Counted from the first letter of the stretch, positions 1-9,602 are shown. The stretch: 64,000 nucleotides of DNA from Rhizobium sp. Root1220 (GCF_001426265.1 NZ_LMDG01000035.1:1-64000), one strand, 5' to 3'. The notes: generated from the sequence alone by a model not told the origin. Numbers and translations: made by a program.

Positions 1-266
1 GGCGGTGTGGCGAGAATGCCTCGTCGAGTTGAGCTCCGGACGTGCCTGTGTGGCACACAAGGCCCCTCCAGGGGGAAGCGCAGGCTTCTCCCGACGAAGG
101 TCGGGAGGGGAGCCAGAGGGACCGGAGTTGCGGGCATAAACCGCCGAACGGGACGCTGGGAAGCGCCATATTTACTCTACTCTCACGCGGCAATTTCCAG
201 TGCCCCGTCCGAGCAAGCCAGCATGGTCACACCACGGGTGAAAACCGCGTAACCGCGAAGCTGCGT
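1..266. other. Structured GC-rich intergenic region, no gene recognised
   Basis: I see no convincing coding sequence before the end of hutC. The stretch contains nested inverted repeats. The clearest is CTCCCGAC at 88-95 pairing with GTCGGGAG at 100-107 over a 4-nt loop, flanked by GGCT and AGCC that could extend the stem. GCGG and CCGC around 131-150 could form a further small hairpin. This might be a structured RNA or the remnant of a mobile intron, but I could not match it to a known RNA family. It could also be the terminator region of the leftward hutFC transcript. Confidence 0.3.
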
Positions 267-989
267 CTAGACGGATGCGGGCGTGAAGCGTGCCACCAGC
301 GCATGCCGGTCACCTGGATAGGTGAAGCGCACATGCGTGACCGGACCGACATTGCTCCAGGTCCGGCGCTCGACGATGAGGCAGGCGGTGTTACGGGCGA
401 TATCAAGTGCGGCCGCCTCCCCGGTACCGGCCGAGACGGCATGGATGCGATGCTCGGCGGTGCTCCACGGGATCTGGTTGATGAGCCAGGCGCCAGGCGC
501 GATGTCGGAGAAATCGGCGTTACCAGCTTCGGGTACGGTCGCCAGGCTGATCAGACGCTCTTCCAGGCAAAACGGACGCCCGGCCGCGTGATGGACGCAG
601 ATCACCTCCAGCACCGAGGAGCCCGGTTCGACGTCGAGCCTGCGGATATCCTCGGCCTTGGCCTTGCGCTGGACACGCCTGATGACCGCGAAGGAGTAGG
701 CAAGGTTGAGCGATTGCACCTCGGTCTTGATGTCATGGATTTCGAGAACGGCGGATTGCGCCTGTGGCTGGGTGACGAAGCTGCCGGATTTGCGGCGTCG
801 CTCGATAAGGCCCGCTTTGGCAAGCTGGGTCATCACCTTGTTGACGGTCATCCGCGAGCAGTCGTATTGCCTTGTCAGGTCGCTCTCGAACGGGATGCGG
901 TATCCGGGCGGCCACTCGCCCGAGACGATGCGGCCTTCGATATCGCCGAGGATACGCTGGTGCAAGGTTGCGTCCTTGCCTTGGCTCAT
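267..989 (-). CDS. hutC: Histidine utilisation repressor HutC (GntR family)
   Basis: This 240-residue protein has an N-terminal GntR winged helix (about residues 8-75, with the QYDCSRMTVNKVM recognition-helix region) and a C-terminal UTRA ligand-binding domain, which is the HutC subfamily arrangement. HutC proteins repress hut genes and are released by urocanate. The ATG at 989 is chosen because GGAGCGTGACA precedes it. The open frame runs further upstream but only as a shadow of hutF. The gene lies 59 bp downstream of hutF on the same strand, so it is probably cotranscribed and autoregulated through the operator at 2490-2501. Family assignment is certain; the hut role rests on the neighbours. 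Confidence 0.95.
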   Translation of the reverse strand: MSQGKDATLHQRILGDIEGRIVSGEWPPGYRIPFESDLTRQYDCSRMTVNKVMTQLAKAGLIERRRKSGSFVTQPQAQSAVLEIHDIKTEVQSLNLAYSFAVIRRVQRKAKAEDIRRLDVEPGSSVLEVICVHHAAGRPFCLEERLISLATVPEAGNADFSDIAPGAWLINQIPWSTAEHRIHAVSAGTGEAAALDIARNTACLIVERRTWSNVGPVTHVRFTYPGDRHALVARFTPASV

Positions 990-1048
990 TGTCACGCTCC
1001 GGTTCCTTTTCCCCCCTCTAGTGGCAACCCTCGCCCGAGGAAAGCCCA

Positions 1049-2410
1049 TCAGGCCGCCAGCAGTTCGCCCATTGCCTTCAGGAAGCGACCGTTGATCTCG
1101 TCCCGGCCGACGTGCCGCCCGCCCTTGACCTGCTTGCGGCCAAGCGCCCAGACGCTGTCGACGCCCACCCCGCCGGCGAAAACCCAGTGGTCGAGCAACC
1201 GATCGCCGGAAAGGTAGGGCACGGCACTCGCATCGAGCGACACGATGTCGGCGCGATTGCCGACAGCCAATCCGCCCGCCGCCTTCAGCGCCGCGCCGCC
1301 CCCGGTAATCGCGTGGTCGAAGAGGCTGCGCGCCGTCGAGCCGCCGGGTGCGGCGACGACGTTGCGCGCCTTCAGCGCCAGCCGCTCGGAATATTCGAGC
1401 TGCCGCAACTCGCCCGGCAGCGAGATCAGCACGTTGGAATCCGAACCGACGCCATATCGCCCGCCCGCTTCGAGAAACAGCGGCGCCGGAAAGGTGCCGT
1501 CGCCGAGATTGGCCTCGGTGATCGGGCAGAGCCCGGCGATCGCGCCGCGCGCTGCCATGCCGCGGGTCTCGTCGTCGGTCATATGCGTCGCATGGATCAG
1601 GCACCAACGGCCATCGACCGGCGCGTTTGCCAGCAGCCATTCGACCGGACGCGCGCCGGACCAGGCGATGCAGTCCTCGACTTCCCTGACCTGCTCGGCG
1701 ACATGGATGTGGATCGGCCCGTCACTAGCCATCGGCACGAGCTCCGCCAGTTCCTCGGGCGTCGCCGCCCGCAGACTGTGCGGTGCAAGCCCGAGCTCGG
1801 CGCCGTCGAGCCTGCCGGCAATGGCGCGGCAGCCTTCCATCAGCCTGGCAAAACTGTCGAGGGAATTGATGAAGCGCCGCTGGCCGTCGATCGGGGCGGC
1901 GCCGCCGAAGCCGGAGTGGGCGTAGAAAACCGGCAGCAACGTCAGCCCGATGCCCGCCTCGGCGCTCGCCGCGCCGATGCGTTCGGCAAGCTCGGCGATG
2001 TTCCCATAGGTCTGGCCATCCTTGTCATGATGCAGGTAGTGGAACTCACCGACGCGGGAAAAGCCGGCTTCCAGCATCTCCATGTAGAGCTGGGCGGCCA
2101 CCGCCTCGACATGCTCCGGCGTCATCGACAGGGCGAACCGGTACATGACGGTGCGCCAGCTCCAGAAGCTGTCATTGGCCGGTCCCCTCACCTCGGCAAG
2201 TCCGGCCATGGCGCGCTGGAAAGCATGGCTGTGAAGGTTCCCCATAGCCGGAACCAGCGTATGATAACGCTCGTCGGTGCCGCCTGCCGCAACGTCCGTT
2301 TCGATCCTGGAGATACGGCCGTCGATGAGCGTCAGGCGCACGCCCGTCTGCCATCCATGCGGCAGGAGGGCCGCGCCTGCGTGAAGTGTGGTCACTGCCG
2401 TTTGTGCCAT
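1049..2410 (-). CDS. hutF: Formimidoylglutamate deiminase HutF
   Basis: This 453-residue amidohydrolase-superfamily enzyme converts N-formimino-L-glutamate to N-formylglutamate and ammonia, the fourth step of the five-step histidine pathway. An N-terminal metal-binding HSH-type motif (MGNLHSHAFQRAM, about residues 56-68), a HIHVAEQ segment and a late GVGSDSNVLI segment carrying the catalytic Asp are visible. Length fits HutF (about 450). The ATG at 2410 has AGGAGAAAG upstream. It is divergent from hutI and heads the hutF-hutC transcript. Presence of both HutF and HutG shows that this organism uses the formylglutamate route rather than direct formiminoglutamate hydrolysis. Confidence 0.95.
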   Translation of the reverse strand: MAQTAVTTLHAGAALLPHGWQTGVRLTLIDGRISRIETDVAAGGTDERYHTLVPAMGNLHSHAFQRAMAGLAEVRGPANDSFWSWRTVMYRFALSMTPEHVEAVAAQLYMEMLEAGFSRVGEFHYLHHDKDGQTYGNIAELAERIGAASAEAGIGLTLLPVFYAHSGFGGAAPIDGQRRFINSLDSFARLMEGCRAIAGRLDGAELGLAPHSLRAATPEELAELVPMASDGPIHIHVAEQVREVEDCIAWSGARPVEWLLANAPVDGRWCLIHATHMTDDETRGMAARGAIAGLCPITEANLGDGTFPAPLFLEAGGRYGVGSDSNVLISLPGELRQLEYSERLALKARNVVAAPGGSTARSLFDHAITGGGAALKAAGGLAVGNRADIVSLDASAVPYLSGDRLLDHWVFAGGVGVDSVWALGRKQVKGGRHVGRDEINGRFLKAMGELLAA

Positions 2411-2489
2411 GATCGCTCTTTCTCCTCTTTGGCGCCGCGCATCCTTCTCTCACGAAGGCGCACAAATTTCTACTTGTCACCAGTTTATT

Positions 2490-2501
2490 ATGTATATACA
2501 T
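2490..2501. promoter_or_regulatory. Probable HutC operator
   Basis: The perfect palindrome ATGTATATACAT (core TGTATATACA at 2491-2500) sits in the 120-bp gap between divergent hutF and hutI, 30 bp before the hutI start codon. GntR/HutC-subfamily operators are AT-rich palindromes with outer G and C of this kind. Position and symmetry make it the obvious site for control of both transcripts; binding itself is inferred. Confidence 0.7.
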
Positions 2502-2530
2502 ATACCAGCATAAGGAAAGGCGCAAAGCTG

Positions 2531-3793
2531 ATGAACGGGAACAGTTTTCCTAGCGATAGTGCATCCACAGAGGCACGTCCTCACCTCTGGCGCAATGCGC
2601 GCCTGGCAACGCTCGACCCACGGAAGCAGGGCCTCGGCATCGTCGAAAAGGGCGCCGTCGTTGTCGAGAACGGCCGCATCGCCTTTGCCGGTCCCGAAAG
2701 CGAGCTGCCCGTCCAGGCGATCGAGCGCGGCGAGATCACCGATCTCGAAGGCCGCTGGCTCACGCCCGGCCTCGTCGATTGCCACACCCACATCGTCCAT
2801 GGCGGCAACCGCGCCCGCGAATTCGAAATGCGCCTCGAAGGCGCGACCTACGAAGAAATCGCCCGTTCCGGCGGCGGCATCGTCTCCTCGGTGAAGGCGA
2901 CCAATGCGCTGTCCGTCGAGGGTCTTGTCGACGCCGCCCTTCCCCGCCTCGACACGCTGCTCGCCGAAGGCCTGACGACGATCGAGATCAAGTCGGGATA
3001 CGGCCTAAACATCGAGGCCGAGCTCAAGATGCTGCGCGCCGCCCGTAAGCTTGGCCAAGTCCGCCCGGTCCGCGTCGTCACCTCCTATCTCGGCGCCCAT
3101 GCGACACCGGTCGAATACAAGGGCCGCAACGGCGACTACATCACTGACGTCGTGCTGCCCGGCCTCGAGCAGGCGCATGCCGAAGGCCTCGTCGATGCCG
3201 TCGACGGCTTCTGCGAAGGCATCGCCTTTTCGACCGCCGAGATCGCTCGCGTCTTCGACAAGGCGAAGGCTCTCGGTCTGCCGGTGAAGCTGCATGCCGA
3301 GCAGCTCTCCAATCTCGGTGGCGCGAAGCTCGCCGCCTCCCACCGGGCGCTGTCGGCCGACCATCTGGAATATCTGGATATCGAGGGCGCCGTCGCCATG
3401 GCCGATTCCGGCACCGTCGCCGTGCTTCTGCCCGGCGCCTTCTACGCCATCAATGAGAAGCGGAAGCCGCCGGTCAAGGTGCTGCGCGAGGCGGGCACCC
3501 ATATCGCCATCGCCACCGACTGCAATCCCGGCACCTCGCCGCTGACCTCGCTGCTGCTGACGATGAACATGTCGGCGACGCTCTTCGGCCTCACCGTCGA
3601 GGAATGCATATCAGGCGCCACCCGCGAAGGCGCCCGTGCCCTCGGCCTGCTCAGTGAAACCGGCACGCTGGAAGCCGGCAAGTCCGCCGACTTCGCCATC
3701 TGGGACGTCGAGAGCCTGGCGGAACTCGTCTACCGCATCGGCTTCAACCCGCTTCATGCACATGTCTTCAAGGGCGAAAGGATCGACCGTTGA
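2531..3793 (+). CDS. hutI: Imidazolonepropionase HutI
   Basis: This 420-residue metal-dependent amidohydrolase opens the ring of 4-imidazolone-5-propionate to give N-formiminoglutamate. The HTHIVHGG zinc-site motif (about residues 84-91), a KLHAEQ segment and the late ATDCNPGTSP segment with the catalytic Asp are all visible, and the length is standard. The open frame extends far upstream, but that part is antisense to hutF; ATG 2531 with AGGAAAGG upstream is the sensible start. Its TGA overlaps the TTG start of hutH, indicating translational coupling in hutIHGUD. Confidence 0.96.
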   Translation: MNGNSFPSDSASTEARPHLWRNARLATLDPRKQGLGIVEKGAVVVENGRIAFAGPESELPVQAIERGEITDLEGRWLTPGLVDCHTHIVHGGNRAREFEMRLEGATYEEIARSGGGIVSSVKATNALSVEGLVDAALPRLDTLLAEGLTTIEIKSGYGLNIEAELKMLRAARKLGQVRPVRVVTSYLGAHATPVEYKGRNGDYITDVVLPGLEQAHAEGLVDAVDGFCEGIAFSTAEIARVFDKAKALGLPVKLHAEQLSNLGGAKLAASHRALSADHLEYLDIEGAVAMADSGTVAVLLPGAFYAINEKRKPPVKVLREAGTHIAIATDCNPGTSPLTSLLLTMNMSATLFGLTVEECISGATREGARALGLLSETGTLEAGKSADFAIWDVESLAELVYRIGFNPLHAHVFKGERIDR

Positions 3794-5325
3794 CCATTAC
3801 CCTTCATCCAGGCTCCGTATCGCTGAAGGACCTGGAAACCATCTACTGGACCGGCGTACCGGCGAAGCTCGACGCCTCTTTCGACGCCGGCATCGCCAAG
3901 GCCTCCGCCCGCATCGCCGAAATCGCCGCCGGCAACGCCCCTGTCTACGGCATCAATACCGGCTTCGGCAAACTCGCCTCGATCAAGATCGACAGCGCCG
4001 ACGTGGCGACGCTCCAGCGCAACCTCATCCTGTCGCATTGCTGCGGCGTCGGCGCGCCGCTGCCGGAAAACATTGTCCGGCTGATCATGGCCTTGAAGCT
4101 CGTCTCGCTCGGCCGCGGCGCCTCCGGCGTGCGGCTGGAGCTGGTGCGGCTGATCGAGGGCATGCTCGAAAACGGCGTCATCCCGGTCATTCCGGAAAAG
4201 GGTTCCGTCGGCGCTTCCGGCGACCTCGCACCGCTCGCCCACATGGCCGCCGTGATGATGGGCGAAGCCGAAGCCTTCTTCGCCGGCGAACGGCTGTCCG
4301 GCGCGGACGCCCTTGCAAAGGCTGGCTTGAAGCCCGTCGTGCTCGCCGCCAAGGAGGGCCTGGCACTGATCAATGGCACGCAGACCTCCACCGCCCTTGC
4401 CCTCGCCGGTCTCTTCCGCGCCCACCGGGCAGCCCAGGCGGCGCTGATCACCGGCGCGATGTCGACGGATGCGGCCATGGGCTCCTCGGCGCCCTTCCAT
4501 CCCGACATTCACACGCTGCGCGGCCACAAGGGCCAGATCGACACTGCCGCAGCGCTTCGGGCCCTGCTCGACAATTCCATCATCCGTCAGAGCCATATCG
4601 AGGGCGACGAGCGCGTGCAGGATCCCTATTGCATCCGCTGCCAGCCGCAAGTGGACGGCGCCTGTCTCGACCTGCTGCGGTCGGTCGCCCGCACGCTCGA
4701 AATCGAAGCCAACGCCGTCACCGACAACCCGCTGGTGCTCTCCGACAATTCCGTCGTCTCCGGCGGCAATTTCCACGCCGAGCCGGTCGCTTTCGCCGCC
4801 GACCAGATCGCCATTGCCGTCTGCGAGATCGGCGCCATCGCCCAGCGCCGCATCGCGCTGCTGGTTGACCCTGCCTTGTCCTACGGCCTGCCGGCGTTCC
4901 TCGCCAAGAAGCCCGGCCTCAACTCCGGCCTGATGATCGCCGAAGTCACCTCCGCCGCACTGATGTCCGAAAACAAGCAGATGTCGCACCCGGCCTCGGT
5001 CGACTCAACGCCGACTTCGGCCAACCAGGAAGACCATGTCTCCATGGCCTGCCACGGCGCCCGCCGACTGCTGCAGATGACCGACAACCTCTTCGCCATC
5101 ATCGGCATCGAGGCGCTGACCGCCGCCCAGGGCGTCGAGTTCCGCGCCCCGCTTGCCACCAGCCCGGAACTGCAGAAGGCGATTGCCACGATCCGCAGCT
5201 CAGTCGCGACGCTGGAGGTCGACCGCTACATGGCGAACGACCTGAAGGCGGCGAGCGAACTGGTGGCGACCGGGGCGCTCAACGCGTCGGTGTCGAGAGG
5301 CATTCTGCCAATTCTGGAAGGTTGA
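3790..5325 (+). CDS. hutH: Histidine ammonia-lyase HutH
   Basis: This 511-residue enzyme deaminates L-histidine to trans-urocanate. The Ala142-Ser143-Gly144 triplet in GSVGASGDLAPLAH is the one that cyclises to the MIO electrophile. The downstream QDPYCIRCQPQ, FHAEPVAFA and SVDSTPTSANQEDHVSM segments are standard for HAL. The start is TTG at 3790, overlapping the hutI stop by four bases. No ATG alternative occurs before the conserved N-terminus, so a TTG start is well supported. It sits third in pathway terms but second in the operon. Confidence 0.97.
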   Translation: MTITLHPGSVSLKDLETIYWTGVPAKLDASFDAGIAKASARIAEIAAGNAPVYGINTGFGKLASIKIDSADVATLQRNLILSHCCGVGAPLPENIVRLIMALKLVSLGRGASGVRLELVRLIEGMLENGVIPVIPEKGSVGASGDLAPLAHMAAVMMGEAEAFFAGERLSGADALAKAGLKPVVLAAKEGLALINGTQTSTALALAGLFRAHRAAQAALITGAMSTDAAMGSSAPFHPDIHTLRGHKGQIDTAAALRALLDNSIIRQSHIEGDERVQDPYCIRCQPQVDGACLDLLRSVARTLEIEANAVTDNPLVLSDNSVVSGGNFHAEPVAFAADQIAIAVCEIGAIAQRRIALLVDPALSYGLPAFLAKKPGLNSGLMIAEVTSAALMSENKQMSHPASVDSTPTSANQEDHVSMACHGARRLLQMTDNLFAIIGIEALTAAQGVEFRAPLATSPELQKAIATIRSSVATLEVDRYMANDLKAASELVATGALNASVSRGILPILEG

Positions 5326-5392
5326 TGGCAATGGCTTCAGAACTCTTGGGCCTGGCCCCTTCCCCAACCCCTTGCTGGGAATGGTTTCCCCG

Positions 5393-6196
5393 ATGAGCAC
5401 CCCCCACGAAATCCGCCAGGGCACGTCGCCCGTCATCCTCGGCCTTCCCCACACCGGAACCGAGGTGCCGCCGGAGATCTGGAACCGCCTGAATGACAAC
5501 GGCCGGCTGCTCGCCGACACCGACTGGCACATCCACCAGCTCTATGACGGCCTGCTCGACGGCGTGACCACCGTGCGCGCCACATTCCACCGCTACGTCA
5601 TCGACGCCAACCGCGACCCTGAGGGCGTCAGCCTCTATCCCGGCCAGAACACCACCGGCCTCGTTCCGGATACCGACTTCGACGGCAAGCCGATCTGGAA
5701 GAATGGCAAGGCGCCGACGCCGGAGGACCTCGCGGAACGGCTGCGGGATTTTCACGCACCTTATCACGCTGCCCTCGCCGCCGAAATCGAGAGAGTCAGG
5801 GCGGTCCATGGCGTAGCGATCCTCTACGATTGTCATTCGATCCGCTCGCACATCCCATTTCTGTTTGACGGCAAGCTGCCGGATTTCAACATCGGCACCA
5901 ACCTGGGCAGGACCTGCGACAGCACCATCGAACAGGCTGTCGCTACAGTGACGTCGTCTGCCGAGGGCTACGACAGCATCCTCAACGGCCGCTTCAAGGG
6001 CGGCTGGACCACGCGCCATTACGGCAGGCCGGAAAGCGGCGTGCACGCGATCCAGATGGAACTGGCGCAATCCACCCATCTTACGACCGAGGCGCCACCC
6101 TTTACCTACGACCGGGCCAAGGCCGACCGCCTGCGCGTTCACTTGAAAGACATTCTGGCGCGCCTCGCCGAGATCGCACCAAGCCTGAAAAGATGA
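5393..6196 (+). CDS. hutG: N-formylglutamate deformylase HutG
   Basis: This 267-residue protein belongs to the FGase (PF05013) family, which hydrolyses N-formylglutamate to glutamate and formate, the last step after HutF. The GLPHTGTEVP N-terminal metal-site motif, HRYVIDANRDPEG and LYDCHSIRSHIP segments are visible. The frame opens at a TTG (5372) and an ATG (5381), but ATG 5393 gives the usual N-terminus MSTPHEI; the exact start is uncertain by a few codons. It lies 67 bp after hutH and 43 bp before hutU in the same operon. Confidence 0.92.
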   Translation: MSTPHEIRQGTSPVILGLPHTGTEVPPEIWNRLNDNGRLLADTDWHIHQLYDGLLDGVTTVRATFHRYVIDANRDPEGVSLYPGQNTTGLVPDTDFDGKPIWKNGKAPTPEDLAERLRDFHAPYHAALAAEIERVRAVHGVAILYDCHSIRSHIPFLFDGKLPDFNIGTNLGRTCDSTIEQAVATVTSSAEGYDSILNGRFKGGWTTRHYGRPESGVHAIQMELAQSTHLTTEAPPFTYDRAKADRLRVHLKDILARLAEIAPSLKR

Positions 6197-6239
6197 ACCT
6201 GAAACGATAAGCCTTCAAACCCAGATCAGGGGAACCACA

Positions 6240-7928
6240 ATGACCAGCAATCCACGCCACAACATTCGCGAAATTCGCAGCCCAAGGGGCAACGAGCTCA
6301 CCGCCAAGAGCTGGATGACCGAAGCGCCGCTGCGCATGCTGATGAACAATCTCGATCCCGATGTGGCCGAGAACCCACATGAACTGGTAGTTTACGGCGG
6401 CATCGGCCGTGCCGCCCGCACCTGGGCCGATTTCGACCAGATTGTTGCGACCCTGAAGACCCTGACAGAGGAAGAGACACTGCTGGTTCAGTCCGGCAAG
6501 CCGGTCGGCGTGTTTCGCACCCACAAGGACGCGCCGCGCGTTTTGATCGCCAATTCCAACCTCGTGCCGCACTGGGCGACCTGGGACCACTTCAACGAGC
6601 TCGATAAGAAGGGCCTTGCCATGTACGGCCAGATGACGGCCGGCTCGTGGATCTATATCGGCACGCAGGGCATCGTACAGGGTACCTACGAAACCTTCGT
6701 CGAGGCCGGCCGCCAGCATTACGGCGGCAACCTCAAGGGCAAGTGGATCCTCACAGGTGGCCTCGGCGGCATGGGTGGCGCCCAGCCGCTGGCGGCTGTC
6801 ATGGCCGGCGCCTGCTGCCTCGCGGTCGAGAGCGACGAGACCCGCATCGATTTCCGCCTGCGCACCCGCTATGTCGACGCCAAGGCGAAGACGCTCGATG
6901 AAGCGCTCGCCCTGATCGACAAGTGGACCAAGGCGGGCGAAGCCAAGTCCGTCGGCCTGCTTGGCAACGCCGCCGAAATCTTCCCGGAGCTCGTGCGCCG
7001 CATGAATGCCGGCGGCCCGCGTCCCGATATCGTCACCGACCAGACCTCGGCCCACGACCCGCTCAACGGCTATCTGCCGATCGGCTGGACCGTCGCCGAA
7101 CACAAGGCCAAGCGCGAAAGCGATCCGAAGGCTGTCGAGGCCGCCGCGCGCGCCTCGATGAAGCAACATGTCGAAGCCATGGTCGCTTTCTGGGATGCTG
7201 GTGTGCCAACGCTCGACTACGGCAACAATATCCGCCAGGTCGCCAAGGACGAGGGCCTGGAAAACGCCTTCGCCTTCCCGGGCTTCGTGCCGGCCTATAT
7301 CCGCCCGCTGTTTTGCCGCGGCATCGGCCCGTTCCGCTGGGCAGCGCTGTCCGGCGATCCGGAGGATATCTACAAGACCGACGCCAAGGTGAAGGAACTG
7401 CTGCCCGACAACAAACACCTGCACAACTGGCTCGACATGGCCCGCGAGCGCATTGCCTTCCAGGGCCTGCCGGCGCGCATCTGCTGGGTCGGTCTCGGCG
7501 ACCGCCACAAGCTCGGCCTCGCCTTCAACGAAATGGTCCGCAACGGTGAACTCTCAGCCCCCATCGTCATCGGTCGCGACCATCTCGACAGCGGCTCCGT
7601 CGCCTCGCCGAACCGCGAGACGGAAGCGATGAAGGACGGATCCGATGCCGTCTCCGACTGGCCACTGTTGAACGCCCTGCTCAACACAGCATCCGGCGCC
7701 ACCTGGGTATCGCTCCATCACGGCGGCGGCGTCGGCATGGGCTTCTCGCAACACTCCGGCATGGTCATCTGCGCCGACGGCTCGGAAGAAGCCGACCGCC
7801 GTCTGGAGCGCGTGCTGTGGAATGACCCGGCCACCGGCGTCATGCGTCATGCAGATGCCGGCTACGACATCGCGATTGATTGCGCCGGGGAAAAGGGTCT
7901 GCGGCTGCCGGGAATCCTGGGGAACTGA
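6240..7928 (+). CDS. hutU: Urocanate hydratase HutU
   Basis: This 562-residue cytosolic enzyme converts urocanate to imidazolonepropionate using tightly bound NAD+. The sequence is collinear with urocanases throughout: the YGQMTAGSWIYIGTQGI segment, the LGGMGGAQPLA glycine-rich NAD region (about residues 177-187) and the FCRGIGPFRW segment with the active-site Cys. The C-terminal LHHGGGVGMGFSQH segment is also typical. ATG 6240 follows AGGGGAACCACA. All five catabolic enzymes of the pathway are thus present and intact in this cluster. Confidence 0.97.
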   Translation: MTSNPRHNIREIRSPRGNELTAKSWMTEAPLRMLMNNLDPDVAENPHELVVYGGIGRAARTWADFDQIVATLKTLTEEETLLVQSGKPVGVFRTHKDAPRVLIANSNLVPHWATWDHFNELDKKGLAMYGQMTAGSWIYIGTQGIVQGTYETFVEAGRQHYGGNLKGKWILTGGLGGMGGAQPLAAVMAGACCLAVESDETRIDFRLRTRYVDAKAKTLDEALALIDKWTKAGEAKSVGLLGNAAEIFPELVRRMNAGGPRPDIVTDQTSAHDPLNGYLPIGWTVAEHKAKRESDPKAVEAAARASMKQHVEAMVAFWDAGVPTLDYGNNIRQVAKDEGLENAFAFPGFVPAYIRPLFCRGIGPFRWAALSGDPEDIYKTDAKVKELLPDNKHLHNWLDMARERIAFQGLPARICWVGLGDRHKLGLAFNEMVRNGELSAPIVIGRDHLDSGSVASPNRETEAMKDGSDAVSDWPLLNALLNTASGATWVSLHHGGGVGMGFSQHSGMVICADGSEEADRRLERVLWNDPATGVMRHADAGYDIAIDCAGEKGLRLPGILGN

Positions 7929-7978
7929 CGGGGTCCGCTAGATCATTCGCTTCATGCGTTCGCAAGATTGGAAGCTCG

Positions 7979-8563
7979 ATGCCGCGCGCCACCGTTTTGA
8001 GAGCCAGCACCTACCGCCGCATGCCCTGGAAGAACGGCGGCGGCGAGACGGTCGAGATTGCGATTTCACCGGAGGGCGCTGCGCTCTCGGAATTCGACTG
8101 GCGCATCAGTATGGCAACGGTGGCGACCGATGGGCCGTTTTCGATCTTTCCCGGCATCGACCGGACGCTGTCGATCATCAAGGGCGACGGCATGTCGCTT
8201 GCGATCGCGGGTCGCCCGCCGGTGCTGCTTACGCAGGAAAACCATCCCCTCGCCTTCCCGGCAGACGTTGCAGTGTCCGCAACGCTCGCCTCCGGACCGA
8301 TCACCGACCTCAACGTGATGACGCGGCGTGCCGGTCTGCGGCACGACGTCGAACGTGCCGAGGTGAACGACCGCTTCAAGGCTGGCATCGGTACCCTCAT
8401 ATGGCTTGTGTTGTGCCACAGAGGCTCTGTCTCCGTGGAATGGCAGCAGGAATCCGAATTTCTCAACTCGGGTGACACGCTTCTCGTTGAAGGCGCGGTT
8501 GGCTCCGACGTCACTCTCAGTGGCAAGGCGCTATGCTATCTCATCTCCATCGGCCCCGCCTGA
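7979..8563 (+). CDS. hutD: HutD family protein
   Basis: This 194-residue cupin-fold protein carries the HutD/Ves signature near its start (YRRMPWKNGGGETVEIAI) followed by DWRISMATV and GPFSIFPGIDRTL. HutD proteins accompany hut operons in many bacteria and have been proposed to limit pathway flux, but the biochemical role is not settled. ATG 7979 with GGAAG upstream gives the conserved N-terminus; the longer frame overlaps hutU. It is the last gene of the rightward hut operon, 50 bp after hutU. Confidence 0.9.
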   Translation: MPRATVLRASTYRRMPWKNGGGETVEIAISPEGAALSEFDWRISMATVATDGPFSIFPGIDRTLSIIKGDGMSLAIAGRPPVLLTQENHPLAFPADVAVSATLASGPITDLNVMTRRAGLRHDVERAEVNDRFKAGIGTLIWLVLCHRGSVSVEWQQESEFLNSGDTLLVEGAVGSDVTLSGKALCYLISIGPA

Positions 8564-8655
8564 GTTGTCAAATGGTTGCCGTTTCGGCAATGCCCTCATC
8601 GGTGACTGGGAAATCATCTCGATGTAGTTTCCTAGTCAACAATAAGGGAAAGTCG

Positions 8656-9108
8656 ATGGTCCCCGTATCCGACCTGACCTCGCATCTTGGCTATTGGCTG
8701 CGGTATGTCTCGAACCACGTCTCGCATGAGTTCGCACGCAAGCTCGAGGAGCGCGGTGTGACGGTTGCCGAATGGGTGCTGTTGCGGGGGTTGTACGATA
8801 TAAAGCCGGCGTCGCCGAGCCATGTCGCTGAGCGACTGGGGATGACGCGCGGCGCCATCAGCAAGCTTGCCGATCGGCTGATCGACAAGAGGCTGGTGGA
8901 GAGACGGGCCAATCCCGACGACGCCCGAGCGCAGACGCTTTCCTTGACGCAGGGGGGACGCGCCCTCGTGCCCGAGCTTGCATCGCTCGCCGACAAAAAC
9001 GACTCCGAATTCTTCGGTCATCTGTCACTTGGCGAGCGCCAGTTGATCCAGCGGATACTGGAAGACGTCGTCAAGCGACGAGACTTGAAGGCGATACCGA
9101 CAAGCTGA
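8656..9108 (+). CDS. MarR family transcriptional regulator
   Basis: The protein (150 residues) has a central winged helix-turn-helix (about residues 50-100) with PSHVAERLGMTRGAISKLADRLIDK as recognition region and the DDARAQTLSLTQGG wing, typical of MarR dimers. ATG 8656 follows AAGGGAAAG. It lies 25 bp upstream of the DUF1398 gene, with which it probably forms a two-gene transcript. Upstream AT-rich sequence around 8620-8650 could hold its operator, but I see no clear palindrome. The effector is unknown. Confidence 0.88.
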   Translation: MVPVSDLTSHLGYWLRYVSNHVSHEFARKLEERGVTVAEWVLLRGLYDIKPASPSHVAERLGMTRGAISKLADRLIDKRLVERRANPDDARAQTLSLTQGGRALVPELASLADKNDSEFFGHLSLGERQLIQRILEDVVKRRDLKAIPTS

Positions 9109-9133
9109 CCTCCAGATAAAAGGGATGACCGCG

Positions 9134-9535
9134 ATGCACAATCACGTGAAATCGATCGTCGAAGAATGCAGCAAAGGCTCCGAGGAGAACCGTCTGAACT
9201 TTCCGCAGGTGATTGCAAAGTTAGCCGAAGCCGGTGTTGAAGGCTACTTTGCCGATCTGCGTCGATCCAACAAGATCTACTACCTGCCGGATGGGACCAG
9301 CATCGAGATGGCGTCCGCGCCGGTCGAATTTCCCGTCGCCGCCACATTCGATGCCACGGGCGTCGAAACGGCAGTCCGCCAGGCGCAACGGTCGGAGATT
9401 ACCTACAGAATCTTCTGCGAAAGCGTCATGGCCGCCGGCTGCGCAGGTTATCTGGTCTCTCTCCCCGGTCGTCGGGTCGTCTATTTCGGCCGCACGGCCG
9501 AGCTGCACGTTGAACATTTCCCAAGCGCCAACTGA
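9134..9535 (+). CDS. DUF1398 family protein
   Basis: This 133-residue soluble protein resembles the DUF1398 (YbcV-like) family: an alpha/beta protein with the EGYFADLRRSNKIYYLPDG segment and a C-terminal AGCAGYLVSLPGRRVVYFGR segment. No function is established for the family. A first ATG at 9125 sits directly on the ribosome-binding AAAGGG, so ATG 9134 (nine bases later) is preferred. It follows the MarR regulator closely and is likely controlled with it. Confidence 0.75.
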   Translation: MHNHVKSIVEECSKGSEENRLNFPQVIAKLAEAGVEGYFADLRRSNKIYYLPDGTSIEMASAPVEFPVAATFDATGVETAVRQAQRSEITYRIFCESVMAAGCAGYLVSLPGRRVVYFGRTAELHVEHFPSAN

Positions 9536-9602
9536 AGCGTGGCTGGCACTCAGGCGGAATTGCCGCCCGTGCTAATGGGCAGGACGCGGTTGTCATCCGG
9601 GA

